Below are positions 33,409 through 42,307 of a stretch of 42,397 nucleotides of DNA, in pieces (position 1 is the first letter of the stretch; each line of letters starts with the position of its first letter). Origin of the DNA: Candidatus Gallimonas merdigallinarum (GTDB lineage: Bacteria > Bacillota > Clostridia > Christensenellales > Borkfalkiaceae); the NCBI GenBank assembly GCA_904373325.1, contig CAJFFP010000008.1:1-42397 (forward strand). Direction: 5' to 3'. A program made the translations under genes and the position numbers. Below the pieces are notes generated by a model. It ran no database searches. It worked only from the letters and a program-made list of their open reading frames with translations, and was not told the DNA's origin.

Positions 33409-35082
33409 TCACTCGATGGAATGGGCAATATATGTAATGTGATCCGCCGCGCGTTCGAGGTTGCCGACAAGGTTGATGAACACGCTCGAATTTTCGGGCT
33501 GACATTTGCCTTCGTTGAGGCGTTTGATATGCTGATTGACGAGACGGCGGCGGTCCTGATCGATGGACTCTTCCAGCTCGTCCACGTCTCTGAGCTTGCC
33601 GAAATCGTGTTCGAGATACGCCTCGTAGGCGACCGCGGAAAGCTCCTTGATACGGCTGAACATGTCCTCCGTCATGGAGAGGAACTCTCCCGAGAAGATC
33701 AGCCCGTCCTTTTCGTAGTGATCGGTGTATTTGGTCACGTTGTCGGCAAGTTCGCCGATACGCACGATGTCGTTGAGCACGTAGTGCAGGGTGGAAATCG
33801 TCTTTTCGTCCTCGATCACGGGCGCGCTCGCCGAAAGTTTTACGAGATACTGCACCGCGATCCGGTTCGCCTCCGCAAGTTTTTCGTTGCGGGCAGCGAC
33901 GTCCTCTTTGACGGAGACGTCCTTTTTGAGAAATGCCGCGACCGCCTCGTCCAGCGTCTCGACGGCGTACGCGAACATCTTGCCCGTTCCCTGATAGGCG
34001 TGTTCCAGCGCCACGGAGGGTTGCAGGAGCAGGCGTTCGTCGAGATCGCCGACGACTTCGTTCGACTGCTTTTCGGGCGTGGGCTTTTCGCGTACGATGA
34101 GGTTGGCAAGTCTGACGAATCCCTTTGCAAAGGGCAGGAAAATACAGGTGCAGGTCACGTTGAAGAGCGTATGGAAGAACGCGATCTGGAACTGATAGTT
34201 CGGGCCCGTCGCCGTCTCGGGGAAGATCTTTGCGAGAACGGTATCGGAGAAGGTCACGCCGAAGGGCTGCCAGCACAGCAGGAACGCCGTGAAGATGATC
34301 GCACCGAAACAGTTGAACAGCAGGTGAATGATCGCGGCGCGGCGGGCGTTGGGATTTGCGCCGATGGACGAAAGCAGCGCCGTGACGCAGGTGCCGATAT
34401 TGGAGCCGATGATGACGTAATACACGCCGTCGCCCGAGCCGCCGATGAGCACGCCGCTCGTGGCGAGCACGACGACGATACTCGTGACCGCCGACGAGGA
34501 CTGCACGATCCCCGTGGCGACAATGCCGATGAGAAGGAGCAGGAACGGGTTATTGACGACGGAGAGCGCGTTTTTGATCGCGTTCATGATCTCGGGGTGC
34601 AGATCAGGGTCCATCGAGCTGGACATGACCGAAAGTCCCACGAAAATAAGGCCAAGCCCCGCGAGGATATTGCCGACGACTTTCACGCGTTCGCGCTTGC
34701 CGAGCATCGTCATGAACACGCCGACGACGGTCAGAACGAGCAGGAACGCCGAAATATCGAGACTGCCGAGCGAGGCGATCCACGCCGTGATGGTCGTGCC
34801 GATATTCGCGCCCATGATGATGGCGGTCGCCTGAAAGAGCGTCATGATTCCGGCGTTGACGAGACCGACGACCATGACGGTCGTGGCGGACGAACTCTGA
34901 ATGATGACGGTGGCGGCGCAGCCGATGCCGACGCCCGCAATACGGTTGTTCGCCGTCTTGTTGAGCATCGTGCGGAGTTTTCCGTGCGCCAAGCGGGACA
35001 TGCTCTCCGACATCATCTCCATACCGATGAGGAATGCGCCGAGGCCGCCCAGAAGTTGCAGCACGAGATAGACTACTTCCAT
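33409..35082 (-). CDS. Na+/phosphate symporter with C-terminal PhoU domain
   Basis: A 557-residue transporter of the NptA/YjbB (SLC34-like) family. The two inverted repeats each carry the QSSS motif: IIQSSSATTVMVVG near residue 60 and GIVQSSSAVTSIVVV near residue 195. About nine hydrophobic helices precede a cytoplasmic PhoU-like helical domain from about residue 370 to the end. It moves phosphate using a sodium gradient; direction under physiological conditions is uncertain for such fusions. It lies in the phosphate cluster, after phoU. Confidence 0.9.
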   Translation of the reverse strand: MEVVYLVLQLLGGLGAFLIGMEMMSESMSRLAHGKLRTMLNKTANNRIAGVGIGCAATVIIQSSSATTVMVVGLVNAGIMTLFQATAIIMGANIGTTITAWIASLGSLDISAFLLVLTVVGVFMTMLGKRERVKVVGNILAGLGLIFVGLSVMSSSMDPDLHPEIMNAIKNALSVVNNPFLLLLIGIVATGIVQSSSAVTSIVVVLATSGVLIGGSGDGVYYVIIGSNIGTCVTALLSSIGANPNARRAAIIHLLFNCFGAIIFTAFLLCWQPFGVTFSDTVLAKIFPETATGPNYQFQIAFFHTLFNVTCTCIFLPFAKGFVRLANLIVREKPTPEKQSNEVVGDLDERLLLQPSVALEHAYQGTGKMFAYAVETLDEAVAAFLKKDVSVKEDVAARNEKLAEANRIAVQYLVKLSASAPVIEDEKTISTLHYVLNDIVRIGELADNVTKYTDHYEKDGLIFSGEFLSMTEDMFSRIKELSAVAYEAYLEHDFGKLRDVDELEESIDQDRRRLVNQHIKRLNEGKCQPENSSVFINLVGNLERAADHITYIAHSIE

Positions 35083-35126
35083 AAATCCTTCCCTCTTGCG
35101 TAGAATGCCTGTAAACAGACAAATCC

Positions 35127-35156
35127 ATTATAACAAGAAGGAACGCGGTTTGTCAC
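35127..35156 (-). promoter_or_regulatory. promoter of the Na/Pi symporter gene
   Basis: GTGACA (35156-35151), 18 bp, TATAAT (35132-35127), about 45 bp before the start codon. It gives the symporter-phoP-phoR group a promoter of its own. No clear multi-repeat Pho box accompanies it. Confidence 0.6.
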
Positions 35157-35186
35157 CTGTTTTTCACTAATTTGAAAAAATTATAT

Positions 35187-35229
35187 GCGAAAACCGGAGG
35201 GCGGAGCTTCCGTCCCCCTGCGTTTTCGC
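35187..35229 (-). terminator. probable terminator after phoU
   Basis: GCGAAAAC/GTTTTCGC, eight pairs, encloses a second GC-rich stem (GCGGA with TCCGT). On the minus strand a T-run follows after about six bases. It lies just after the phoU stop. Confidence 0.5.
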
Positions 35230-35241
35230 GTCGTTTTTCAG

Positions 35242-35898
35242 TTACTGATATTCTTTGTGAACGCCCGTGACGAGGAACTTTGCCCACTCGCTGACGTTGA
35301 CGGCGTAGTCGCCGATCTTTTCGAGGTACTTTGCGACCATCAGAAGCTGTACCGCCTGATCGGCGACGAGCGCATCGCCGCTGATCTTTTCGATCAGCTC
35401 CTGTTTGACCTCGTTGAAGAGGGAATCCATCTCATCGTCGGCGTGAATGACCATATCCGCGCCGCCAACGCTCTCATTGAGGAAGGACTCGACGCTCTGG
35501 TGGATCATCGCGACGGCAAGATCGCCCATGCGGCTGATATGCTCCGGCTCTTTGAAGAGCTTGTTCTCGGGATACTGGCGCACGATCTCGCCGATGTCCG
35601 CCGCCTGATCGCCGATGCGCTCCACGTCGGTGATGACTTTGAGCGTCGTGGTCACCTTGACGAGGTCCTTTGCGACGGGCTGCTGCTTCAAAAGAATGCG
35701 CATGCACTTCTTCTCAATGTCGATTTCCAGATCGTCCACCTCTCTGTCCGTCTCGGCAACGGAAGCGCCCAGCTTTCTGTCGAGCGTCTTCAACGACGCG
35801 ACGGCGTCTTTGATCATATTCTCCGTGATCGCGCACATACGCCCGAGCGTCGCGTGCAGATCGCTGAGTTCTTCGTCGAAAAATTTTCTTGCAGACAT
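35242..35898 (-). CDS. phoU: phosphate signalling protein PhoU
   Basis: A 218-residue all-helical protein with two three-helix PhoU repeats. The metal-binding ExxxD-type motifs appear in both halves: RIGDQAADIGEIV near residue 97 and EKIGDYAVNVSEW near residue 195. PhoU links Pst transporter state to the PhoR kinase and restrains the regulon when phosphate is plentiful. AGGAG stands eight bases before the ATG. Unusually, 434 bp of repeat-rich DNA separate it from pstB. Confidence 0.93.
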   Translation of the reverse strand: MSARKFFDEELSDLHATLGRMCAITENMIKDAVASLKTLDRKLGASVAETDREVDDLEIDIEKKCMRILLKQQPVAKDLVKVTTTLKVITDVERIGDQAADIGEIVRQYPENKLFKEPEHISRMGDLAVAMIHQSVESFLNESVGGADMVIHADDEMDSLFNEVKQELIEKISGDALVADQAVQLLMVAKYLEKIGDYAVNVSEWAKFLVTGVHKEYQ

Positions 35899-35940
35899 AT
35901 ATTTCTCCTGATATTTCTCTTATCGCTTGCGGAAAGAATG

Positions 35941-36310
35941 ATTGCGCCGCGCAATGAGTTGTCCCTCAATCCCGCAGAATTTACAAATCCGCAAACTTGC
36001 TTTCAATTACGTCCGCGAGCAGGGTTTCCCTGCGCTGCGGAACTCAATTTGCCGCTCACGCGGCTTGTGCGGAAAGATGAAGCCGCCGCGTGCTGTACTG
36101 TTGCCATACAGCGGCGGCGAAGAAAACCGCGCACAAAGCGTGAGCGACTGCGGGGTTTTCTTAAACCTCACGAATAATCATACAACAACCATCGCAAAAA
36201 AGATTTCACAGAAAGATTTTTTGCGATGAGGAGCGTCGAGCGTTTTAAGCGTGGTGTTCGGCTACGCCGAACCACCCGCAGGGTGCGCTCCGACGCGACG
36301 ATGTCAGTTC
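35941..36310. repeat. hairpin-rich repeat region between pstB and phoU
   Basis: No gene is recognisable here. Successive inverted repeats are visible: GCAGGG/CCCTGC (around 36020), GCCGCCGC/GCGGCGGC (36082-36118), GAAAACC/GGTTTTC (36122-36160), ATCGCAAAAAA/TTTTTTGCGAT (36191-36227), and a branched structure around GTTCGGCTACGCCGAAC at 36256-36272. The last part, 36230-36280, resembles 18471-18521 inside the MITE-like element. The region may be a decayed or related non-autonomous element. Confidence 0.6.
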
Positions 36311-36332
36311 AAAAAGAAAGTCGTGAACTGTT

Positions 36333-37187
36333 TTAACCGAATCTCCCCGTAATGTAATCTTCCGTGCGCTTATCCTGCGGCGCGGAGAACACCTGATCGG
36401 TATCCCCCATTTCGACCATCTCGCCCAGCAGGAAGAACGCCGTTTTATCCGAAATACGCGCCGCCTGCTGCATATTGTGCGTGACGATGACAATGGTGAT
36501 CTTATCTCTGAGTTCCTCGCAGAGCTCCTCGATCTTGCCCGTGGAAATGGGGTCGAGCGCGGAAGTCGGCTCGTCCATCAGCAGGATCTGCGGCTCGACG
36601 GCGAGCGCACGCGCAATGCAAAGACGCTGCTGCTGTCCGCCCGAAAGCCCGAGCGCCGATTTGCCGAGGCGGTCTTTCAGCTCTTCCCACATTGCGGCGT
36701 TCCGCAGCGAGCGTTCGACGATCTCGTCGAGCACGGATTTCTTCTTGATGCCGAACGTGCGCGGTCCGTAGGCTATATTGTCGTACACGCTCATCGCGAA
36801 GGGATTGGGACGCTGGAACACCATGCCCACGTTCTTTCTCAGACGGGCGAGGTCCGCCGTCTTTTCATAAATGTTCTCGCCGCCGATGGTGATCTCGCCT
36901 TCGACGCGGCAGCCCTCGACGAGGTCGTTCATGCGGTTGAGCGACTTCAACAGCGTTGACTTTCCGCAGCCGGAAGGTCCGATCATTGCCGTGATCTTCT
37001 TTTCGGGCATCGCCATATTGATCTTTTTGAGCGCCTTGAAATCGCCGTAGAAAAGATCCATATCCTTGACGTTGATCGCAACGCCGTTCTCAAAACGGAA
37101 GGGCGGAACCTGCTTTCTGGCGAACAGTCCCTTCTCCTTTTTCTCCTCTTTTTCCTCTTTGCTTTCCTTGATTTTCTTCTCTTTCAC
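36333..37187 (-). CDS. pstB: phosphate ABC transporter ATP-binding protein PstB
   Basis: A 284-residue ABC ATPase. Walker A is [10 protein letters not shown]-loop region [16 protein letters not shown], signature [15 protein letters not shown], Walker [14 protein letters not shown], and switch His in IVTHNMQQA. The PstB-specific LNRMNDL segment is present. I chose the GTG at 37187 with GGAGG eight bases upstream, 19 bp after the pstC-pstA stop. Before the core, about 35 residues form an unusual Lys/Glu-rich extension beginning [20 protein letters not shown], absent from typical PstB. Confidence 0.93.
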   Translation of the reverse strand: MKEKKIKESKEEKEEKKEKGLFARKQVPPFRFENGVAINVKDMDLFYGDFKALKKINMAMPEKKITAMIGPSGCGKSTLLKSLNRMNDLVEGCRVEGEITIGGENIYEKTADLARLRKNVGMVFQRPNPFAMSVYDNIAYGPRTFGIKKKSVLDEIVERSLRNAAMWEELKDRLGKSALGLSGGQQQRLCIARALAVEPQILLMDEPTSALDPISTGKIEELCEELRDKITIVIVTHNMQQAARISDKTAFFLLGEMVEMGDTDQVFSAPQDKRTEDYITGRFG

Positions 37188-37206
37188 AATCGTATCCTCC
37201 GTCCCT

Positions 37207-39213
37207 TTACGCCTTTGCGCCCTCTGCGGGAGCAGGCTCCGCAAGCGGTTCCAACGCCTCCGTATTCTCTTCTTCCGCTTCCTGCTTTGCGTGCGCGTGC
37301 TTCTTTTCCGTTCCCGTGCCCGTCGTTCCGAGCGTCTTTCTCTTGATGCGCTTTTCGAGGAAGGTCACGAGAAGGTTGAGCGCGACGACGATGACGAGCA
37401 GCACGACCGCGATGGCATACGCCTTTTCCATATCCCCCGCGCGCCCCGTCTGCGTCAGTTTATACATTGCGACTGCAAAGGTCATACCCGAAGAACCGTA
37501 GCCGTCGGGCATTCCGATGACCGCGCCCGCCGTATAGATGAGCGCAGCCGATTCGCCGACGATACGCCCGATACTCAAAATGATGGAAGTCACGATGCCG
37601 CTCAGCGCCGAGGGAAGCACGATCTTGAAGATGGTTCTCACCTTGGACGCGCCGAGGGCGAGCGAGCCTTCGCGCATGGAGTCCGCGACTTCGCGCAGGC
37701 TCTCCTCCGTCGAGCGGACGATGGTCGGGAGGACGATGAGCACCATCGTCAGCGATCCCGCGATAATGCTGTACCGTCCGCCGCAGATCGCCACAAAGAA
37801 GATATTGCCGAACAGACCGAATACGATGGAGGGAATGCCCGCAAGCGTATCGATGAAGAGACGGATGACCTTCACGAGCTTGCTGCCCTTCTTGGAATAC
37901 TCGTTGAGGTAGATCGCCGCCGCGATGCCGAGAGGCAGCGCGATGATGAGCGTCATGAAGATGATGAGCAGCGTCGTCACCAAAAGCTGCGGCATCGTGA
38001 CGTCCGTACTCGACCCCGCCGTGAACAGGAAGTCCGCCGTCAGATTGGGCACGCCCTTGACGATAATGAACGCAACCATCGCGACAAGCGCAACGATGAC
38101 GACCGCAGCCAGCACCATACAGATATATTTTAAGACTTCCTGCACGATGCCGCCGCGGCGGAATTCGTACTGCGATTTGGGTTTCTGCGTTCCGTCCTCC
38201 GCGTGCTCCGTTCTCAGTTTTCTGCCGAACAGAGCGTTCCCGCCCATCTTTTCCCGCTTGACAAGCGTCAGAATCAGGTTGATGATGAGTACGAAGATGA
38301 GAAGGATAAAGCCGATGGAGATGAGCGCTTCCTTTCTCAGTCCCGTCGCGTAACCCATTTCCTTGACGATCTGCGTCGTCATCGTTGCGACGGGCATGAA
38401 AAGCCCCGTCGGGAAATTGTTCGTCGTGTTGCCGACGACCATCGCGACAGCCATCGTCTCGCCGACCGCTCTGCCGACGCCGAGAATGAGCGCCGAGAGG
38501 ATCCCGCGCTTTGCCGCGGGCAGACACACCTTGAAGATCGCCTGCGCCTTGGTGTTCCCGAGCGCGAGAGAGCCCTCGTAATACTCGTTGGGAACCGCTT
38601 CGAGGCTGTTCTTGGTGAGCGAGGCGATCGTGGGCATGATCATGAGCGAAAGCACGAGCACCGCCGCAAGAACGCCCTTGCCGACCGTAACGCCGAACAT
38701 ACCTTCCAGCATGGGAACGATGACGACGAGCCCGAAGAAACCGTACACGACGGACGGGATTCCGGCGAGCAGGTTGATGACCTGCGTGTACGCGCCCTTA
38801 AACTTTTTCGGACAGTAATACACAAGGAATACAGCCGTGCATACGCCGAGCAGTCCCCCGACGACGACCGCTCCCAACGTGACGACGATGGAAGACAGGA
38901 TCATCGGAAGAATGCCGAACGTCGCCGACGCGGGACGGCTCCCGTCCTCGTAGAATTTCGGAAGCCACTGATTCTTGAACAGGAAGTTGAAGAAGCCGAT
39001 CTCGCTCAGCGCGGGAATGCTCGCCACGAGCAGGTAGATGACGATGGCGAACACCGCAACGACGGAGAACGCCGCCGCGATGAAAAATACCGCCTTCGCG
39101 CCCTTCTCGCCGTCCAGCTTGAAGGCGCGGCGCGCTTCTTCACGGCAAACGGGGGCATCAGCCCCCGCAACCGTTTCCTGATGTTCCTCTGTCTTTTTTT
39201 TGTGAAGTAACAT
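37207..39213 (-). CDS. pstCA: fused phosphate permease PstC-PstA
   Basis: A 668-residue protein joining the two Pst permeases. PstC occupies about residues 38-325: six helices and the permease loop [21 protein letters not shown] ~35-residue hydrophilic linker follows, then PstA at about residues 365-625 with [20 protein letters not shown] as its loop and [17 protein letters not shown]. The last ~45 residues form a charged Ala/Glu-rich tail. No internal start with a ribosome site was noticed at the junction. In most bacteria these are two genes. The start has only a weak ribosome site. Confidence 0.9.
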   Translation of the reverse strand: MLLHKKKTEEHQETVAGADAPVCREEARRAFKLDGEKGAKAVFFIAAAFSVVAVFAIVIYLLVASIPALSEIGFFNFLFKNQWLPKFYEDGSRPASATFGILPMILSSIVVTLGAVVVGGLLGVCTAVFLVYYCPKKFKGAYTQVINLLAGIPSVVYGFFGLVVIVPMLEGMFGVTVGKGVLAAVLVLSLMIMPTIASLTKNSLEAVPNEYYEGSLALGNTKAQAIFKVCLPAAKRGILSALILGVGRAVGETMAVAMVVGNTTNNFPTGLFMPVATMTTQIVKEMGYATGLRKEALISIGFILLIFVLIINLILTLVKREKMGGNALFGRKLRTEHAEDGTQKPKSQYEFRRGGIVQEVLKYICMVLAAVVIVALVAMVAFIIVKGVPNLTADFLFTAGSSTDVTMPQLLVTTLLIIFMTLIIALPLGIAAAIYLNEYSKKGSKLVKVIRLFIDTLAGIPSIVFGLFGNIFFVAICGGRYSIIAGSLTMVLIVLPTIVRSTEESLREVADSMREGSLALGASKVRTIFKIVLPSALSGIVTSIILSIGRIVGESAALIYTAGAVIGMPDGYGSSGMTFAVAMYKLTQTGRAGDMEKAYAIAVVLLVIVVALNLLVTFLEKRIKRKTLGTTGTGTEKKHAHAKQEAEEENTEALEPLAEPAPAEGAKA

Positions 39214-39256
39214 CGCTGTTTCTCGTTATTTTTTGTTTTTCGATCGCGCCGCGTTC

Positions 39257-40093
39257 TCAGATGACGCTGACGTAGCCTTCCTCTTCGACGATCGCCTGAC
39301 CCTCTGCGCTCATGATGAAGTCGACGAACGCCTTCGCCTTGTCACTCAGCGCGTCCTCGGAGGTGTAGACGATGTTGAAGGGACGGGAAAGTTTGTAGTC
39401 GCCCGACTTCACGTTCTCCGCCGTTGCCTCTACGCCCTCGAATTTAAGCGTCTTGATGGTGTTGTCCACCGAACCGAGAGAGATGTACCCGAGCACCGCG
39501 GCGTTGCCGGAGACCTGTGTCTTGACCGCGCCCGTACCCGTTTCCTCGGAAACGCAGTCTGCAAACTTTTCAAGGTCGGCAAGCTCTGCGCCGTCCGCGC
39601 TCTTGATCAGGCTGTCGAACGCGTCTCTCGTACCGCTGCCGTCCTCACGGGAGATCGCTGCGGAAAGTCCGCCGATCGCCGTACCGTTCGCATAGAGTTC
39701 ATAGACCTGCGCGCCCGTCACGTCGGTGACGTCCGTCACGGAAGTATTGACGATGAGCGCCACGCCGTCCGTTGCGATCTGCTTGGACGTGACCGAACCC
39801 TTTTCGTTGTCCTTCAAAGCGCGGGACGCCATACCGAAATCGTTTCTGCCGTTCTGCGCGTCCGAAACGCCCGTACCGGAATCGCTCGTGATGACTTCGA
39901 TCTCAACGTCGTTGCTCGAATCGTCATCTGCCGCGAGCTTATCCATATACGCCGCAGCAAGCACTTCCATAAGAGGCGCGACCGACGAGCTGCCGCTCAC
40001 CGTGATGTCTGCGCCGCTGCATCCTGCCATTACCCCGACTGCCGTCACGGACATCGCCGCCGCCAAACCGATTGCCACAATCTTCTTCTTCAT
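39257..40093 (-). CDS. pstS: phosphate-binding lipoprotein PstS
   Basis: A 278-residue extracellular binding lipoprotein. The signal peptide ends in VMAGC, the lipobox, at residue 25. The mature protein opens ITVSGSSSVAPLMEVLA, a phosphate-contacting loop of the family, with later conserved segments SDSGTGVSDAQNGRNDFGMAS and SREDGSGTRDAFDSL. It delivers phosphate to the PstCA channel. GGAG lies about 11 bases before the ATG. It is the first gene of the pst operon. Confidence 0.93.
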   Translation of the reverse strand: MKKKIVAIGLAAAMSVTAVGVMAGCSGADITVSGSSSVAPLMEVLAAAYMDKLAADDDSSNDVEIEVITSDSGTGVSDAQNGRNDFGMASRALKDNEKGSVTSKQIATDGVALIVNTSVTDVTDVTGAQVYELYANGTAIGGLSAAISREDGSGTRDAFDSLIKSADGAELADLEKFADCVSEETGTGAVKTQVSGNAAVLGYISLGSVDNTIKTLKFEGVEATAENVKSGDYKLSRPFNIVYTSEDALSDKAKAFVDFIMSAEGQAIVEEEGYVSVI

Positions 40094-40141
40094 AGTTTTG
40101 TTTCTCCTTCTTTTTCTTTCCTTTTCGCTTTTCGTGCCTAT

Positions 40142-40195
40142 ATCATATCATGCGCTTGTAACGATTGCCGCACGATTTTGTCACACACTTGTAAA
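40142..40195 (-). promoter_or_regulatory. Pho box and promoter of the pst operon
   Basis: Reading the minus strand from 40195: TTTACA-N5-GTGACA-N5-GTGCGG-N5-GTTACA, four hexamers at strict 11-bp spacing, ending nine bases before the -10 box TATGAT (40147-40142). There is no good -35 at 17 bp. This is the layout of Bacillus-type PhoP-activated promoters. A further TTTACA lies 20 bp upstream of the first, within the inverted repeat TTGTAAAAA/TTTTTACAA (40209-40228). Confidence 0.8.
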
Positions 40196-40343
40196 TTTTT
40201 CCGCCCAATTGTAAAAACTTTTTTACAAGTCTGCGGAAAAAATCCCCTTTTTATACATTATTTATAATAGATCGCGCTGCGCGGACAATGGGCGCGGGCG
40301 CGCGGGAGTCCGATTTCAGTATGCGCAAATGCCGTTTTTTTAC

Positions 40344-40374
40344 AAAAAAAAGCCCCTCCCGCAAAGAGAAGGGC
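40344..40374 (-). terminator. terminator of the membrane-bound XRE regulator gene
   Basis: On the minus strand GCCCTTC pairs with GAGGGGC (one wobble) and is followed by T8. It lies 24 bp after the stop. The remaining 40251-40343 shows no gene. Confidence 0.8.
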
Positions 40375-40398
40375 AAATTTACGAAAATTCCGCCGCAA

Positions 40399-40881
40399 TC
40401 AGCCGACAAGTCCCGCGATCGTGACCGCCGCCGCGACGAGGAGCATGAGGATAAAAACGACGGCGCGGTAGATCCCGTTCCCCGCGAGCCGCTTATAGCG
40501 CGGACGGGAGAAAAAGGCGAAAACGAGATAGCCCGCGATCCCGACGAACGCGCCGATCGTCCACCGCATATCGGAGAGAAAGTACGCGACGAGCGCAAAG
40601 GCGACTGCAACGGCAAAGCACGCGATCGCGCAGACGTACATGATCTTCGCGCGGTCGCTCTCCAACTTCTTCTGATTTTCCACGTCAGCGTCCGAGACGA
40701 GTTCGTCGATCGTACAGCCGAACAGCTCCGCAATAAGTTTCAGGCTGTCGATGGCGGGATACCCCTTATCCGTCTCCCACTTCGATACGGCGGCGCGCGT
40801 CACGTACAGCCGCGCCGCAAGTTCTTCCTGCGTCATGTCCGCGTCTTTGCGGAGTTTCCGCAATTTTTCTCCGAACGTCAT
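40399..40881 (-). CDS. XRE-family regulator with membrane domain
   Basis: A 160-residue protein. Residues 1-62 form a helix-turn-helix of the XRE type (MTQEELAARLYVTRAAVSKW, then YPAIDSLKLIAELFGCTIDE). Residues ~80-160 contain three hydrophobic helices: IMYVCAIACFAVAVAFALVA, WTIGAFVGIAGYLVFAFF and AVVFILMLLVAAAVTIAGLV. Such membrane-tethered XRE proteins are common in Firmicutes; signals and targets are generally unknown. I took the ATG at 40881 with GGAGG seven bases upstream. Confidence 0.85.
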   Translation of the reverse strand: MTFGEKLRKLRKDADMTQEELAARLYVTRAAVSKWETDKGYPAIDSLKLIAELFGCTIDELVSDADVENQKKLESDRAKIMYVCAIACFAVAVAFALVAYFLSDMRWTIGAFVGIAGYLVFAFFSRPRYKRLAGNGIYRAVVFILMLLVAAAVTIAGLVG

Positions 40882-40900
40882 AGTTCTGCCTCCTGCCGAT

Positions 40901-40929
40901 ATCATATCACGAAAGGGCGGAAATGTCAC
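40901..40929 (-). promoter_or_regulatory. promoter of the XRE regulator gene
   Basis: GTGACA (40929-40924), 17 bp, TATGAT (40906-40901), about 20 bp before the start codon. Confidence 0.7.
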
Positions 40930-40974
40930 GATACCATTCGTTGCGTCGGCGTTTTTCGGGCGAAAAAACGGGTT

Positions 40975-41011
40975 GCGCCGCCCTTCGTTCTGCCCGAACG
41001 AAGGGCGGCGC
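40975..41011 (-). terminator. terminator of the membrane-anchored phosphoesterase gene
   Basis: A perfect 15-bp stem GCGCCGCCCTTCGTT/AACGAAGGGCGGCGC with a 7-nt loop, 12 bp after the stop. On the minus strand a T6 run follows five bases after the stem. Confidence 0.8.
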
Positions 41012-41023
41012 GGCTCGGTAAAG

Positions 41024-41872
41024 TTATTTTCCGCACTTTAAAACAACTTTCACGACCTCGGGACGGTTGTTCAGGCGGATGGGCACGGAACTGTTCCCCA
41101 GCCCGCGGCTGACGACCATCGCCTTCCCCTCTTCGCGGTACAGTCCCTCGGAATACTTCGGAAACAGCCCCTGATCGGGCGCGATCACGCCGCCGAGCAG
41201 CGGAATGCGGAACTGCCCGCCGTGCGCGTGTCCGCAGAGCGCGAGATCGACGCCCGCCGCCCGATAGACGGAGAAAAGCTCGGGGCGGTGGGAAAGGAGT
41301 GCGGTGAACGCGCCGTCCTGCGGCAGGAAATGCCCGAGCTTTTCCGCCGAGACTGCGGCGAACGCTCTTTTATCCGCCGTCTCGAAGCGCGCGTCCGAAA
41401 GCCCCGCCAGAACGATACGCTCCCCCGCCCGTTCGATCGTCTCCGCACGGTCGAGCAGCAGACGAACGCCCAGCCGTCCGAGCGCCTCTTTGAGCAGCGG
41501 GAACTCCTTGGATTTCGCCTCGTGGTTGCCCGTCACGTAATAGACGGGCGCGATTTTTACCGCGAGTTCGGCAAACCGCAGCGCGCGGCGCATCCCGGGG
41601 CGGCGCTTGTCGATGAGGTCTCCCGTAATGACGATCGCGTCGGGCGCGGATTCCCGCAACCGCGCGAGGAGGTTTTTCTGCCCTCTCCCGAACTTTGCGT
41701 TATGGAGATCGGAGATATGCGCGAACGTAAACCCGTCGAACGCGGCGGGAAGCTTCTCGCTTGCGACCTCGACGGAGTTGCACTGCACGGCGTGATTTTC
41801 CCATACGCCCCACGCAATCAGACACACAACAACACACCCGACCGCGATCAGCGCAATGATATACCCATCCAT
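41024..41872 (-). CDS. membrane-anchored metallophosphoesterase (YkuE/YaeI-like)
   Basis: A 282-residue protein with one N-terminal helix (YIIALIAVGCVVVCLIAWGV) and a calcineurin-like phosphoesterase domain. Metal motifs: ISDLHNAKFG, VITGDLIDKR, VTGNHEAKSKEF, LLSHRPE and CGHAHGGQFRIP. The C-terminal region GVIAPDQGLFPKYSEGLY is typical of the YkuE/YaeI branch, members of which have been linked to UDP-sugar or lipid-phosphate hydrolysis. The exact substrate is unknown. I chose the ATG at 41872 to begin just before the helix. Confidence 0.88.
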   Translation of the reverse strand: MDGYIIALIAVGCVVVCLIAWGVWENHAVQCNSVEVASEKLPAAFDGFTFAHISDLHNAKFGRGQKNLLARLRESAPDAIVITGDLIDKRRPGMRRALRFAELAVKIAPVYYVTGNHEAKSKEFPLLKEALGRLGVRLLLDRAETIERAGERIVLAGLSDARFETADKRAFAAVSAEKLGHFLPQDGAFTALLSHRPELFSVYRAAGVDLALCGHAHGGQFRIPLLGGVIAPDQGLFPKYSEGLYREEGKAMVVSRGLGNSSVPIRLNNRPEVVKVVLKCGK

Positions 41873-41972
41873 CTCCGTTCCCCTTTTCAGACTGAAAATA
41901 TTCGCGCGGCGGCAAATCTGCAAATCGTACACGCCGAAATGAAGCGCATTGCAGACGCCTTCCCGTCCTTAC

Positions 41973-42001
41973 AGTTTAACACACTTTTCGGAATTTTGCA
42001 A
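41973..42001 (-). promoter_or_regulatory. promoter of the phosphoesterase gene
   Basis: TTGCAA (42001-41996), 17 bp, TAAACT (41978-41973). The leader to 41872 is about 95 nt. The stretch 42002-42144 has only a small TGCCGC/GCGGCA hairpin (around 42033) and no gene. Confidence 0.6.
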
Positions 42002-42144
42002 GAAGGAGAATTGCCGCCCGTCAAACGCCGTCTTGCCGCAACGCGGCAGAATTTCCGATGCGAAAGATCGGTCTCAGGATCTCTGAGGTTCCGGACGCAG
42101 GATAAACAAAAGCGACCGCATTTCAAAAAGCGCCGTAAAATCGC

Positions 42145-42173
42145 TTGCAAAACAGCGTTTCCTTTGATATAAT
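42145..42173 (+). promoter_or_regulatory. promoter of tRNA-Pro
   Basis: TTGCAA, 17 bp, TATAAT, ending 12 bp before the tRNA. Confidence 0.8.
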
Positions 42174-42185
42174 ATACACCGCAAT

Positions 42186-42262
42186 CGAGGCGTAGCGCAG
42201 TTTGGTAGCGCGCTTGGTTCGGGACCAAGAGGTCGTGGGTTCAAATCCCGTCGCCTCGACCA
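42186..42262 (+). tRNA. tRNA-Pro (anticodon CGG)
   Basis: Acceptor CGAGGCG pairs with CGCCTCG, discriminator A and encoded CCA. Anticodon stem CTTGG/CCAAG encloses TTCGGGA, giving CGG. A CGG-specific proline tRNA suits a GC-rich genome. Confidence 0.96.
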
Positions 42263-42266
42263 AAAA

Positions 42267-42296
42267 CAGACAGACGTTTTCGTCCGTCTGTTTTTT
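42267..42296 (+). terminator. terminator of tRNA-Pro
   Basis: CAGACAGACG/CGTCCGTCTG (one mismatch) with loop TTTT, followed by T6, four bases after the tRNA. Confidence 0.88.
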
Positions 42297-42307
42297 GTAT
42301 TTAGAAA

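Noticed and set aside
4816-35103. Very long open frames antisense to genes, for example 4816-6375, 6110-7954, 10346-12427, 18505-20748, 28627-31221 and 33421-35103 on the plus strand
   Set aside because: They lie opposite clearly recognised genes. High GC at third codon positions removes stops from the opposing frame. Their translations are rich in Arg, Asp, Glu and His and show no domain or ribosome binding site.
41966-41978. Similarity of CCTTACAGTTTA to the MITE terminal repeat
   Set aside because: The match is only about 11 bases, has no inverted partner, and is explained as the -10 box of the phosphoesterase promoter.
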